From positions 1 to 14,550 of the forward strand of contig JARKOR010000132.1 of NCBI GenBank assembly GCA_029975625.1: a DNA stretch of 14,550 bases. The letters run 5' to 3'. Position 1 is the first letter of the stretch; each line of letters starts with the position of its first letter. Both the position numbers and the translations under genes were made by a program. The notes below the pieces were generated by a model. That model did not search any database, was not told where the DNA came from, and was given only the letters and a program-made list of their open reading frames with translations. The DNA is from Nanosynbacter sp. Lineage in GTDB: Bacteria > Patescibacteriota > Saccharimonadia > Saccharimonadales > Saccharimonadaceae. Below, one piece after another: positions 7,008 through 14,046 of the stretch.

Positions 7008-7064
7008 TCATGTACTTATCAAGAGGCTATATTGTATCAATTTATTCGCCTCGGTCTTTAAACC

Positions 7065-8201
7065 ATGATTATAAGCATAATTATACCAGTATTCAATTTG
7101 GAAGGCTATATTTCACGGTGTCTTGAAGCCATTTTTTCGCAGGATCTAGATTCTGTCGAGGTAATTATCGTCAATGATGGCTCAACAGATAATTCATTGA
7201 ATGAAATAAGAACTGTAATTGATTATTTTAAGCCCGAAAATGTGCTAGTTTTAAATGTGGCAAACAAAGGGGTTTCAAGCGCAAGAAACCTAGGACTCGT
7301 CACTGCGCGTGGAGATTATATCTATTTTCTCGATGGTGATGACATTGTCTCTCAGGATTTTCTTAAATCAACAAAATTTATAATCAGTTCGCAGTCGCCA
7401 GAAATGCTAATATTTGGCTTCAACACAACGAAACCGGATTTAGAAATTTTGCAGCGATATGAAGATAGATTCAACTTCCCTGACGAATTGATATCAAATA
7501 CTGATTTGTTGAATAGAAGGTTGGATGACAAGATACTCGTATGCGTTGGTACGGTGATATATAAGCGAGACGTGTTGCAAAAACACAGCTTGCAGTTGCA
7601 TGAAGGCACGAGTTATGGTGAGGATTTGGAGTTATTTTTAAAGTATTGCTCATGCGTGAAAAATGTACATGTTGTTAGCAAGGTGCTACTCAATTACGTT
7701 CAACGGCCATTGTCAGCAATGAATAATAAACGATCGATAAAATATGATGCAATCACTTCCTTAGAACGTGTAGTTGCCTTTTGGGAGCACAATTATATAG
7801 ATGCGCATCTTATTAAGAAGCTTCACTCTGTTTTTATTCCAATAGCTTTGCTCAGGATGGCAATGGAGGCAGTTGAAAAAAAAATGTCTGTGGAAGCAGG
7901 CACTTTAATCAGAAAAGATATGATGTCTCGGCTTGACCCCATTGTCTTTTGCGAATTTAGGGGGCGAAGAAAAATACATTATTTGCTATTGAAGATACTT
8001 AGACACTCACCAAGATTTTTTACTTTTTTAATACAGTTAAATGTTGCCACAAAAAAAAGATTCCGCTCATCCCTTAAAAGAGGAAAGAGCGCGTCCTCCA
8101 AGCTTTTCAGCAAAAATATTCATGCACGACTAGACAACAAAAAAATCAACTCTCACATAAAAACGTTTAAACTATTTTCACGATCAGATAGCGAGCGCTA
8201 G
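7065..8201 (+). CDS. GT2-family glycosyltransferase
   Basis: The 378-residue protein begins MIISIIIPVFNLEGYISRCL, the standard start of GT-A fold family 2 transferases. The nucleotide-binding Asp region is VNDGSTD (37-42), the metal-binding DxD region is FLDGDD (89-93), and a YGEDLEL stretch near 184-189 fits the catalytic-base area. It probably adds one sugar from a nucleotide donor to the lipid-linked repeat unit at the cytoplasmic membrane face. The last 70 or so residues are rich in Lys, Arg and Ser, which may help membrane contact. The ATG agrees with the family N-terminus, though the Shine-Dalgarno is poor. This is the first gene of the AT-rich block and follows the transposase relic. 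Donor and linkage cannot be read from the sequence. Confidence 0.88.
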   Translation: MIISIIIPVFNLEGYISRCLEAIFSQDLDSVEVIIVNDGSTDNSLNEIRTVIDYFKPENVLVLNVANKGVSSARNLGLVTARGDYIYFLDGDDIVSQDFLKSTKFIISSQSPEMLIFGFNTTKPDLEILQRYEDRFNFPDELISNTDLLNRRLDDKILVCVGTVIYKRDVLQKHSLQLHEGTSYGEDLELFLKYCSCVKNVHVVSKVLLNYVQRPLSAMNNKRSIKYDAITSLERVVAFWEHNYIDAHLIKKLHSVFIPIALLRMAMEAVEKKMSVEAGTLIRKDMMSRLDPIVFCEFRGRRKIHYLLLKILRHSPRFFTFLIQLNVATKKRFRSSLKRGKSASSKLFSKNIHARLDNKKINSHIKTFKLFSRSDSER

Positions 8202-8245
8202 GCTTGCAGTGGAGCCATATATTCTGACATAATGTATGGCTAAAC

Positions 8246-8250
8246 AGGGG
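8246..8250 (+). promoter_or_regulatory. Ribosome binding site that selects the ATG at 8260
   Basis: AGGGG (8246-8250) sits 9 bases before an in-frame ATG at 8260. The earlier in-frame ATG at 8236 has no purine-rich site at a useful distance, so the later start is preferred. Confidence 0.5.
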
Positions 8251-8259
8251 ACAATATGC

Positions 8260-9540
8260 ATGCGCGCAATAACAGAAAATAGAACAATAATACTATCTTT
8301 CGTTGTTTATTTGGTGTTATTGACGACAAGCTATTATTTCAAGACTGATCTTATTAAATTCTTAGCAAACACGTATGTAGTCCTGACCCAGATTATATTG
8401 TTTTCTTATTTACTTCGAAATTTGACATTTTTAAATAAAATTGATGTTTTTTTATTTTCAGCATTAACTTCTCTCATTTTAGCTGGGTATATTGTAAATT
8501 ATGGCGTATTCGACTTAGAAGTTAGCCTAAAATATTTTGGAATGCCACTTTATTATTGTTCGGGTGTTGTAGCTTCAAGGAAGGCGAAACTTGCAACAAG
8601 TTACTTAGATGTCATCCCGGCCCACATTTACATATTGCTTTTATTACCAATAATTGTCTATGTTTTAGATATCGTTTTTTTTGGTGATACTTTCGTGGTC
8701 GAGGGTCGTAGTGTGTCAATATTTTGGAACAGAAATAGCACTGTATTTTATTCAGTTGTAGCATCTTTTTCGATTCTACTAAGCATTAAACTGCGAAGAT
8801 TTTTTTTAGGGTACATAATAATCGTAGTCGTCCTCTACAATACTATTGGTGCATTTATAGGTTTGGGTCTCGCATTTATCATACAATCAGTCAGAAGATA
8901 TAAAATAAAATCATTATTATATTTAGTCATTATCACTAGTATCATCGTTATTGTTGGTAAGGCTGGAATCTATTATAAAGTTCCCATTGTAACAAGGGCT
9001 TATGGTATGTTTCAAAATCTGCAATATGTAAGTACATCGTCATCTATAACTTCGATAGAAAAAACCAATTACCTTGATTTGATGGCAAAAACTGAGTCTA
9101 CAGAAACATCTTTTTTATTCCGAATTAAGCATTGGGCCGAAATTATACGAATGTACACAAACTCAAATATCGAGCAGAAATTCTTCGGGCTTGGAATTGA
9201 AAGCATCAAGAAACACTCGTCGAGGGAAATTCGCGCACACAATGACTATCTTAGAACTTTTGCAGAACTAGGGCCAATCTACTTTCTCTTTTTTCTATAT
9301 TTTAATTTCTTGGCTATTAAACGAATAGCTCACAGCATGGCTTTTTTCCCATCTGTTATCGTTTTATTCTATTATTTTACTGAAAATTTAATAGATAATT
9401 TTATCGCTATATCGATGTTTTATTACTTTCTCGGCTTATTTTCAGAGTTTACGCCATATTGGGCAGAGCTACCAGGGCAAGTTCGCCCCATAACCTTAAA
9501 TATATCAAGACCCTTCAATCTTCCAAGCTCCAACAATTAG
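8260..9540 (+). CDS. wzy: Wzy-type O-antigen/capsule polymerase (Wzy_C/O-antigen ligase family)
   Basis: The protein has about 426 residues, is very hydrophobic and has around 10 membrane segments by eye. A large hydrophilic loop follows roughly residue 240, as in Wzy and WaaL proteins. The loop contains the family signature FFGLGIES...RAHNDYLRTFAELGPIYF, with the AHN at about residues 326-328. Proteins of this type polymerise flipped repeat units in the periplasm (Wzy) or ligate polymer to lipid A core (WaaL). With a Wzx-type flippase in the cluster, polymerase is more likely, but ligase cannot be excluded. The start at 8260 is chosen from the AGGGG site; starting at 8236 would add eight residues. 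Base composition is strongly AT-rich (17 G+C in 8281-8340), unlike the left-hand genes. Confidence 0.8.
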   Translation: MRAITENRTIILSFVVYLVLLTTSYYFKTDLIKFLANTYVVLTQIILFSYLLRNLTFLNKIDVFLFSALTSLILAGYIVNYGVFDLEVSLKYFGMPLYYCSGVVASRKAKLATSYLDVIPAHIYILLLLPIIVYVLDIVFFGDTFVVEGRSVSIFWNRNSTVFYSVVASFSILLSIKLRRFFLGYIIIVVVLYNTIGAFIGLGLAFIIQSVRRYKIKSLLYLVIITSIIVIVGKAGIYYKVPIVTRAYGMFQNLQYVSTSSSITSIEKTNYLDLMAKTESTETSFLFRIKHWAEIIRMYTNSNIEQKFFGLGIESIKKHSSREIRAHNDYLRTFAELGPIYFLFFLYFNFLAIKRIAHSMAFFPSVIVLFYYFTENLIDNFIAISMFYYFLGLFSEFTPYWAELPGQVRPITLNISRPFNLPSSNN

Positions 9541-9574
9541 GTGGATACTAGGAAGTTGTTGTGCAAGTGAGCCA

Positions 9575-10954
9575 ATGATTAACATAGTATGCGGCAATTA
9601 TAAAACCGTATTTAATATTTTTCTTCATAATATCGAGGAAAAATCAGTTCACTATTGCATATGTGGCAATTATGAAAATCTTCCCAACACAACAAACCAT
9701 GATGTTGATATTTGGGTATCCGACATTAACATCGCCTATGAATGTTTAAAGATTTCTGCAGAAGTAGCTGGACTTAAGCTCTACCTATCAAATCAAACTG
9801 CAAACGGTTATAATCTTTTTCTCTACAGGGAGTCTGTCAATTTTATCGAAATATTTCATTTCGATTTGCTTCAAAATTGCAGTTGGTTTTCGTTTATACC
9901 TCTCGTCAGCAAATCAATAATCGCAAATAATATTCGCCGGCATAATAATTTCTGTGTTGCTAATGACGAAATTGAAATGGCTATGCATCTGTTTTATCCA
10001 TTAGTCACCAATGGTGTCATCAAAAAGAAATACAGAGAAAAGATTTATTGTTATAGGAATAGTGCACTATTATTGGATTTAACAACACAACTTTTTGGGA
10101 AGAAATATAGCAAATCTCTAATGGACTGTATTAGTAATAAAAAATGGGAGTCAATAGAGAGCAGCAAAAATAAACTTCGTTGCCTTTTGCTATTTAACAT
10201 TCTTATGGGAAGGGTGCGTCCAACTCTTTATACTTTTTTTTCATTCATAAAATCAAATATAACTAGGATCGTAAGGCCATCAGGTTTATTTATAGCTTTT
10301 ATTGGCCTTGATGGGGCGGGAAAAACAACCTTAATTAATTCCTTAAATCAGTTTTTTCAAGATGGATTTGCTAGCGGAAAAGTTAAAAACTACTATTGGC
10401 GTCCTTATTTATTGCCAGAGCCTGGACGGTTGATTAGTTGGTTCCGAAGGAATGAGCGTACCGAATTTACAGGAGCTTCTACCGATTTTTTTGATTATCG
10501 AGTCGCAAAAACTAAACACTCTATATTTAAATCCCCATTCTATCTTCTCAAGTTTTTCTATTATCTTTTAGATTTTATTTTGGGTCGCTTAAAGTACCAA
10601 GGTGCCTGGTCTCGAGGGGGGGTTGTTTGTTTCGATAGATATTATTATGATCTTTTGGTATTTCCTGAGAGATTTGGTTTTAAAGTCCCTAAGAGTTTGA
10701 TTCGTTTTTTTTCTCATTTTATTCCAAAGCCAGACATATGTTTTTATCTTTACTCACCATCGAAAGTTTTGTTCGAAAGAAAAGGCGAGATCACTGAACA
10801 TGAAATTATGCGACAGACCGTCGAATATGATCGTCTCTCGATGGAATATTCTAATATCATAAAAGTAGACACCACTAAATCTATTGATGAAACGCACACT
10901 GAGATTATTAATTGTTGCCTTGTGACAATGAGAAGCAGACATGTTGGCAAATAA
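9575..10954 (+). CDS. Nucleotidyltransferase-like / thymidylate-kinase-like fusion protein
   Basis: The protein has 459 residues in two parts. The first 200 or so look like a nucleotidyltransferase-fold domain: a Gly-Asn segment (CICGNYENLP), then HDVDIWVSD with the paired acids D43 and D45, and a possible third acid at E92 or D97 in FIEIFHFD. The second part is a P-loop kinase of the thymidylate-kinase type: GLDGAGKTT at 244-252, DRYYYDL from D354 like the dTMP-kinase DR-Y motif, and a Glu/Arg/Tyr-rich lid-like helix after 385. Essential dTMP kinase is much shorter (about 210 residues) and lacks the first domain, so this is not the housekeeping enzyme. The substrate is unknown; phosphorylation or nucleotide activation of a glycan component is inference. 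The 3' end overlaps the next gene by 14 bases, pointing to joint expression. Confidence 0.75.
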   Translation: MINIVCGNYKTVFNIFLHNIEEKSVHYCICGNYENLPNTTNHDVDIWVSDINIAYECLKISAEVAGLKLYLSNQTANGYNLFLYRESVNFIEIFHFDLLQNCSWFSFIPLVSKSIIANNIRRHNNFCVANDEIEMAMHLFYPLVTNGVIKKKYREKIYCYRNSALLLDLTTQLFGKKYSKSLMDCISNKKWESIESSKNKLRCLLLFNILMGRVRPTLYTFFSFIKSNITRIVRPSGLFIAFIGLDGAGKTTLINSLNQFFQDGFASGKVKNYYWRPYLLPEPGRLISWFRRNERTEFTGASTDFFDYRVAKTKHSIFKSPFYLLKFFYYLLDFILGRLKYQGAWSRGGVVCFDRYYYDLLVFPERFGFKVPKSLIRFFSHFIPKPDICFYLYSPSKVLFERKGEITEHEIMRQTVEYDRLSMEYSNIIKVDTTKSIDETHTEIINCCLVTMRSRHVGK

Positions 10955-12374
10955 TTTCGACTGTCGCATTCCTGCCTTAATCAATATTCATCGGCCAGAT
11001 ACTGCATCGTGTTTGGTTATTGTTCAGGGTAATGCTCCCATTGAGAGACATAATGACAAATATAAAAATGTTGCTTGGATCAAAAATCCATCATATCTCT
11101 GTTATAGTGAGCAAATATATACTGATAAAGAATACATAATTCTCCTTGCTGATAGTTATAAATACAAGAAAATAGCTTCAGAAAAATTAAGAAAACTTGG
11201 TTTCCATCGATCAGATGCTCGGATAATTTTTCCTAGCTTAAACAATCCTCGATGGGTTTTCCCAAACAGAGGACCCTATCTTCTTAAAGTGGGGCGGTTA
11301 GTTAAACCAAGTCGCTTAATTGCTAAGATAGCTTGGGCTTTAATGCGTATTCTTTATCGCCTACGGTTGCACAGGTTGGTTTTTCCATCAGAAATATTAG
11401 TATTTACCAAGGATATAAATGCTAACTATCAAGGATCGCTGCCTATTGGCAAAACTATTTCAAAGGCTATTGGAAGCGATCATTTCGATTTTGTTTTGTA
11501 TACCGGCGTCGCAGGTGATTTGATGAAATTTACCGCGCAGGTAATGGACCGAGTTGGAAATAAGTTGGCCTTTGTTAAAATGGGTTTTTCAACTGGTGCC
11601 GCCCTGCAAATACAAAATGAGAAAAAATGTCTTCGGGAATTGAACAAACATAGTTTTCTGGAGTTTAATCTCCCAAAACTAATTTCTGAAGGTAAAGATC
11701 ACGAATTCGCATGGAATTACTTGATCCAATCTTCTGCATCTCCTACGTTTAAGTCGTGGACAAAAAAACTTAACATGAATCATGTATCTGCCTTAGGCGA
11801 ACTTTTCAACAAAACAGTCGGCGAAAAGACATCCGTTAGCTCTCAATTTGAAACTTTGCTGTGTAACTTTAAGACTCTTTCTCGTCAGAGTGAAAAACTT
11901 ACACTGATTGCTGATGTTTGTGATTCGATTATCTGTTTGATTGATGTTTATAAGGAGATTGAAATACCTCTTGGTGGCTCTCATGGTGATTTCATACCTT
12001 GGAATGTTCTGTTTTCAACGAAAAGTATGTTTATTTTTGATTGGGAAAATTATAACAATAGATTACCTGCGTGGGATCTGCTAAATTATATTTTTCATGT
12101 CGAGATAATTGTCAATCGCTCAAATACTGATCAAATCAGTTCAAGGCTTTCACTTAAAGAACTAAAATACTCTCGACAAATACAAGAGTATTTTTCGCTG
12201 CTTGATATGAATAAAAGTATCTACAAAGTATGCCTACAATATTATCTTTTAGAAATTTTATATTATTATCTCAATTACGAAACAAGGCAGTTGAAAAACA
12301 AACAACCACCGCACTTGGCTTCTGAATTTGCCGAAAAAGCCTATCATGTTTATAAGTGCATATTTGTAAACTAA
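10941..12374 (+). CDS. Aminoglycoside/choline-kinase-like phosphotransferase (protein-kinase-like fold)
   Basis: The 477-residue protein ends in a kinase-like domain of the APH/ChoK superfamily. Visible landmarks are the ATP-binding Lys K213 in LAFVKMG, the helix-C Glu E227, the catalytic loop HGDFIPWN (348-355), and the metal-binding acid D367 in FIFDWENY. The first 190 or so residues match nothing I recognise; they hold a basic, hydrophobic stretch around 117-150 that might bind membrane. No aminoglycoside-resistance role is implied, since cluster position and length argue for a small-molecule, sugar or lipid-carrier substrate in polysaccharide assembly. The start overlaps the preceding kinase fusion gene by 14 bases, behind AGAAG at 10931-10935. 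Composition is extremely AT-rich (13 G+C in 12241-12300). Fold confidence is good; function is unknown. Confidence 0.72.
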   Translation: MLANNFDCRIPALINIHRPDTASCLVIVQGNAPIERHNDKYKNVAWIKNPSYLCYSEQIYTDKEYIILLADSYKYKKIASEKLRKLGFHRSDARIIFPSLNNPRWVFPNRGPYLLKVGRLVKPSRLIAKIAWALMRILYRLRLHRLVFPSEILVFTKDINANYQGSLPIGKTISKAIGSDHFDFVLYTGVAGDLMKFTAQVMDRVGNKLAFVKMGFSTGAALQIQNEKKCLRELNKHSFLEFNLPKLISEGKDHEFAWNYLIQSSASPTFKSWTKKLNMNHVSALGELFNKTVGEKTSVSSQFETLLCNFKTLSRQSEKLTLIADVCDSIICLIDVYKEIEIPLGGSHGDFIPWNVLFSTKSMFIFDWENYNNRLPAWDLLNYIFHVEIIVNRSNTDQISSRLSLKELKYSRQIQEYFSLLDMNKSIYKVCLQYYLLEILYYYLNYETRQLKNKQPPHLASEFAEKAYHVYKCIFVN

Positions 12375-12380
12375 TTTACA

Positions 12381-12390
12381 GATGCTGGTT
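12381..12390 (+). repeat. Possible target-site duplication, left copy
   Basis: GATGCTGGTT here matches GATGCTGATT at 12729-12738 at 9 of 10 positions. The two copies flank the IS4-type remnant at distances of 4 and 3 bases from its inverted repeats. IS4-family elements make target duplications of roughly 9-13 bases, so these may be the decayed duplication if the true ends lie a few bases outside the 14-base repeats. Confidence 0.35.
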
Positions 12391-12394
12391 CACA

Positions 12395-12725
12395 AGTGTC
12401 CCAACGTTTAACTTAATAGACCAACTGGTTATCGTTATTGCTGGTTTAGTTTTCGTAGAATGATTCTGCAACTACCCGTATTAATTCATTCGTTCAAGAA
12501 TTGTTACGCTCAAGAACTGTTGAATTCCGTAGAGACTGGCCTCAATTTTCAGTCTTTTCTTCATAGTGGCGATAAGCACGTACACATGGTCCCCTCCTCC
12601 ATACAGTGCTGTAGGAAGTTGACTGGACCTCTGGATCGTTTTCAAGTCGTTAAATGGCATTTTTTCGATTTCTCTCAATGTTTTCGGTAAATTACGCTTT
12701 ATAAGCGATTCAACGTTGGGACACT
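12395..12725 (-). mobile_element. Internally deleted IS4-type insertion element
   Basis: Perfect 14-base terminal inverted repeats (AGTGTCCCAACGTT at 12395-12408, its complement at 12712-12725) enclose 303 bases. The minus strand inside encodes only the end of an IS4-type transposase (see 12481-12706). The full element would be well over 1 kb, so most of the transposase has been deleted while both ends remain, as in a MITE-like derivative. It could be mobilised only by a related transposase elsewhere. It lies exactly where composition changes from AT-rich to about 50% G+C. Confidence 0.7.
12481..12706 (-). pseudogene. IS4-family transposase remnant (C-terminal end)
   Basis: The minus-strand frame from about 12706 to 12481 includes VYVLIATMKKRLKIEASL, then a Tyr-Gly-Ile-Gln-Gln segment and FLSVTILERMN before a stop. 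This resembles the C-terminus of IS4 transposases of the type with an N-terminal DUF4372 domain (usual pattern: LxIVKKRLxLxxSLYTxLQILSVTLFEKT). Further downstream on the same strand, another frame gives NNDNQLVY and a stop just before the inverted repeat, matching the usual DNQLNLF-type ending. So there is also a frameshift or premature stop near the end. The DDE catalytic part is absent. The upstream 40 residues do not match the normal adjoining region and probably mark the deletion junction. Confidence 0.6.
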
Positions 12726-12728
12726 ACT

Positions 12729-12738
12729 GATGCTGATT
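12729..12738 (+). repeat. Possible target-site duplication, right copy
   Basis: GATGCTGATT pairs with GATGCTGGTT at 12381-12390 as a near-identical direct repeat flanking the IS4-type remnant. One mismatch in ten suggests age or chance. Confidence 0.35.
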
Positions 12739-12784
12739 AGATAATCTAGCAATTCTTGCGCCCAAATTTTGAAATGAGGAAAAA

Positions 12785-14017
12785 ATGCGCGTAATCGTAT
12801 TGAATAATTACTTTTATCTTCGTGGGGGCTCTGAAAGAGTTTTCCATGATGAAATGGCTATTCTTGAAAAAAAGGGGCACAAGGTCGCCGCTTTTTGTAG
12901 GGCACACCCATCTGACCCAGAATATCCTCTATCCAAATTTTTCCCCAATGATATCCAGACTCAAAAACTTTCCAATTCGCTCAAGGGCTTGAAGACCGTT
13001 TTTAATCTTTTCTACTCCAATGAGGCCAAAGGGGGGTTATCTCGGCTTCTCGATACGTGGCCAGCAGATCTTGCCCATGCCCACAACATCTACGGCAGAC
13101 TAACCACTTCCATCTTGGATGAATTAGCAAGAAGAAATATACCAGCTGTACTAACCCTCCATGATTACAAACTTATTTGCCCAAGCTACAAGCTCGAATA
13201 CCGTGGGGCTATATGTGAGGAATGCCGAGGAGTTAAATTCCACAACGCAATTAAAAACAGATGCCATAAGGGCAGCTTGCTTGCCTCTGGGATTTACTCT
13301 GCCGAATCTTATTTCAACCATTTCCGCAAAAGTTACACCAGTAAGTTGACGAAACTGATCTCTCCTAGCAAGTTTCTGCGCAACAAATTTATCGAATTCG
13401 GCTGGGAGCCCAGCCATATCGAGGTTGTTCCCAATTTTTTAGATGCTAAACTTTGTCATCCCCGATTCACCAAAGGGGACTACTTTCTCTACCTTGGTCG
13501 TCTTTCCGCTGAGAAGGGTATACCGACGCTGCTAAAAGCATTTTCTGGCCTTCCTGAGGGAGCTCGCCTAGTGGTGGCCGGTACCGGCCCACTAGAGGGA
13601 GAGTTAAGAAGCAGGTATCAAAATTCTCGCGCTATCACTTTTATCGGCTACATTTCAGGTGAAAAGCTGAAACTAACCATTCAGGATGCGCTGGCTGTCG
13701 TCATCCCTTCAGAGTGGTATGAAAATGCTCCGATGTCCGTTCTTGAGGCGATGGCTTATGGGAAACCTGTCATTGGCGCAGATATTGGTGGGATTCCCGA
13801 GATGGTTAAAGAGGAGGAGACAGGCTTTCTCTTTGATCCTGGAAACGTACAGGAACTACAAAAGAAATTGGCACGTGTTGCTGCACTTTCTGAAAGAGAA
13901 ATTAGGGATATCGGTCACGCAGCCAGGGCCTTTGTCGAGAAAAATCATTCCGCTGAATTGCATTATGAAAGACTCATGGCTGTCTATAAAATGGCACTAA
14001 CCTCTCGTTCCAATTAG
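12785..14017 (+). CDS. GT4-family glycosyltransferase (GT-B fold)
   Basis: The 410-residue protein starts MRVIVLNNYFYLRGGSERVF, a standard GT4 N-terminus with the acceptor-side Gly-Gly loop. The C-terminal domain has LYLGRLSAEKGI, VVAGTGPLEGEL and the donor-binding E-x7-E pair E313/E321 in ENAPMSVLEAMAYGKPVIG, which ties it to retaining GT4 transferases. A Cys set (C132, C144, C147, C160) in the linker after the LTLHDYK motif is typical of one GT4 subgroup and might bind a metal. It probably adds a sugar to the repeat unit at the cytoplasmic membrane. A good GAGGA site (12776-12780) precedes the ATG. Base composition is about half G+C (31 of 60 in 13501-13560), unlike the four genes before it, so it probably belongs to the older cluster backbone. 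Donor unknown. Confidence 0.88.
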   Translation: MRVIVLNNYFYLRGGSERVFHDEMAILEKKGHKVAAFCRAHPSDPEYPLSKFFPNDIQTQKLSNSLKGLKTVFNLFYSNEAKGGLSRLLDTWPADLAHAHNIYGRLTTSILDELARRNIPAVLTLHDYKLICPSYKLEYRGAICEECRGVKFHNAIKNRCHKGSLLASGIYSAESYFNHFRKSYTSKLTKLISPSKFLRNKFIEFGWEPSHIEVVPNFLDAKLCHPRFTKGDYFLYLGRLSAEKGIPTLLKAFSGLPEGARLVVAGTGPLEGELRSRYQNSRAITFIGYISGEKLKLTIQDALAVVIPSEWYENAPMSVLEAMAYGKPVIGADIGGIPEMVKEEETGFLFDPGNVQELQKKLARVAALSEREIRDIGHAARAFVEKNHSAELHYERLMAVYKMALTSRSN

Positions 14018-14046
14018 TTTCAAATTGTAAAAATGGAGATTTGAAA

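Larger units (their letters stand above)
6582..7064. other. Gap between modules with mobile-element debris
   Basis: No intact gene is seen in this 483-base gap. It holds a frameshifted transposase relic (about 6748-7007), a 9-base inverted repeat (6702-6745) and a 10-base direct repeat ATTGTCCTCT (6607-6616 and 6672-6681). It separates about 50% G+C genes on the left from AT-rich genes on the right. I could not identify a clear promoter for the AT-rich genes. Confidence 0.6.

Noticed and set aside
9575..10954. Annotation as housekeeping thymidylate kinase (tmk)
   Set aside because: It is more than twice the usual length, has an extra nucleotidyltransferase-like domain and sits in a polysaccharide cluster.
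12460..12690. 76-codon + strand open frame in the gap before the GT4 gene
   Set aside because: The opposite strand carries the recognisable IS4 transposase end, so this frame is its shadow.
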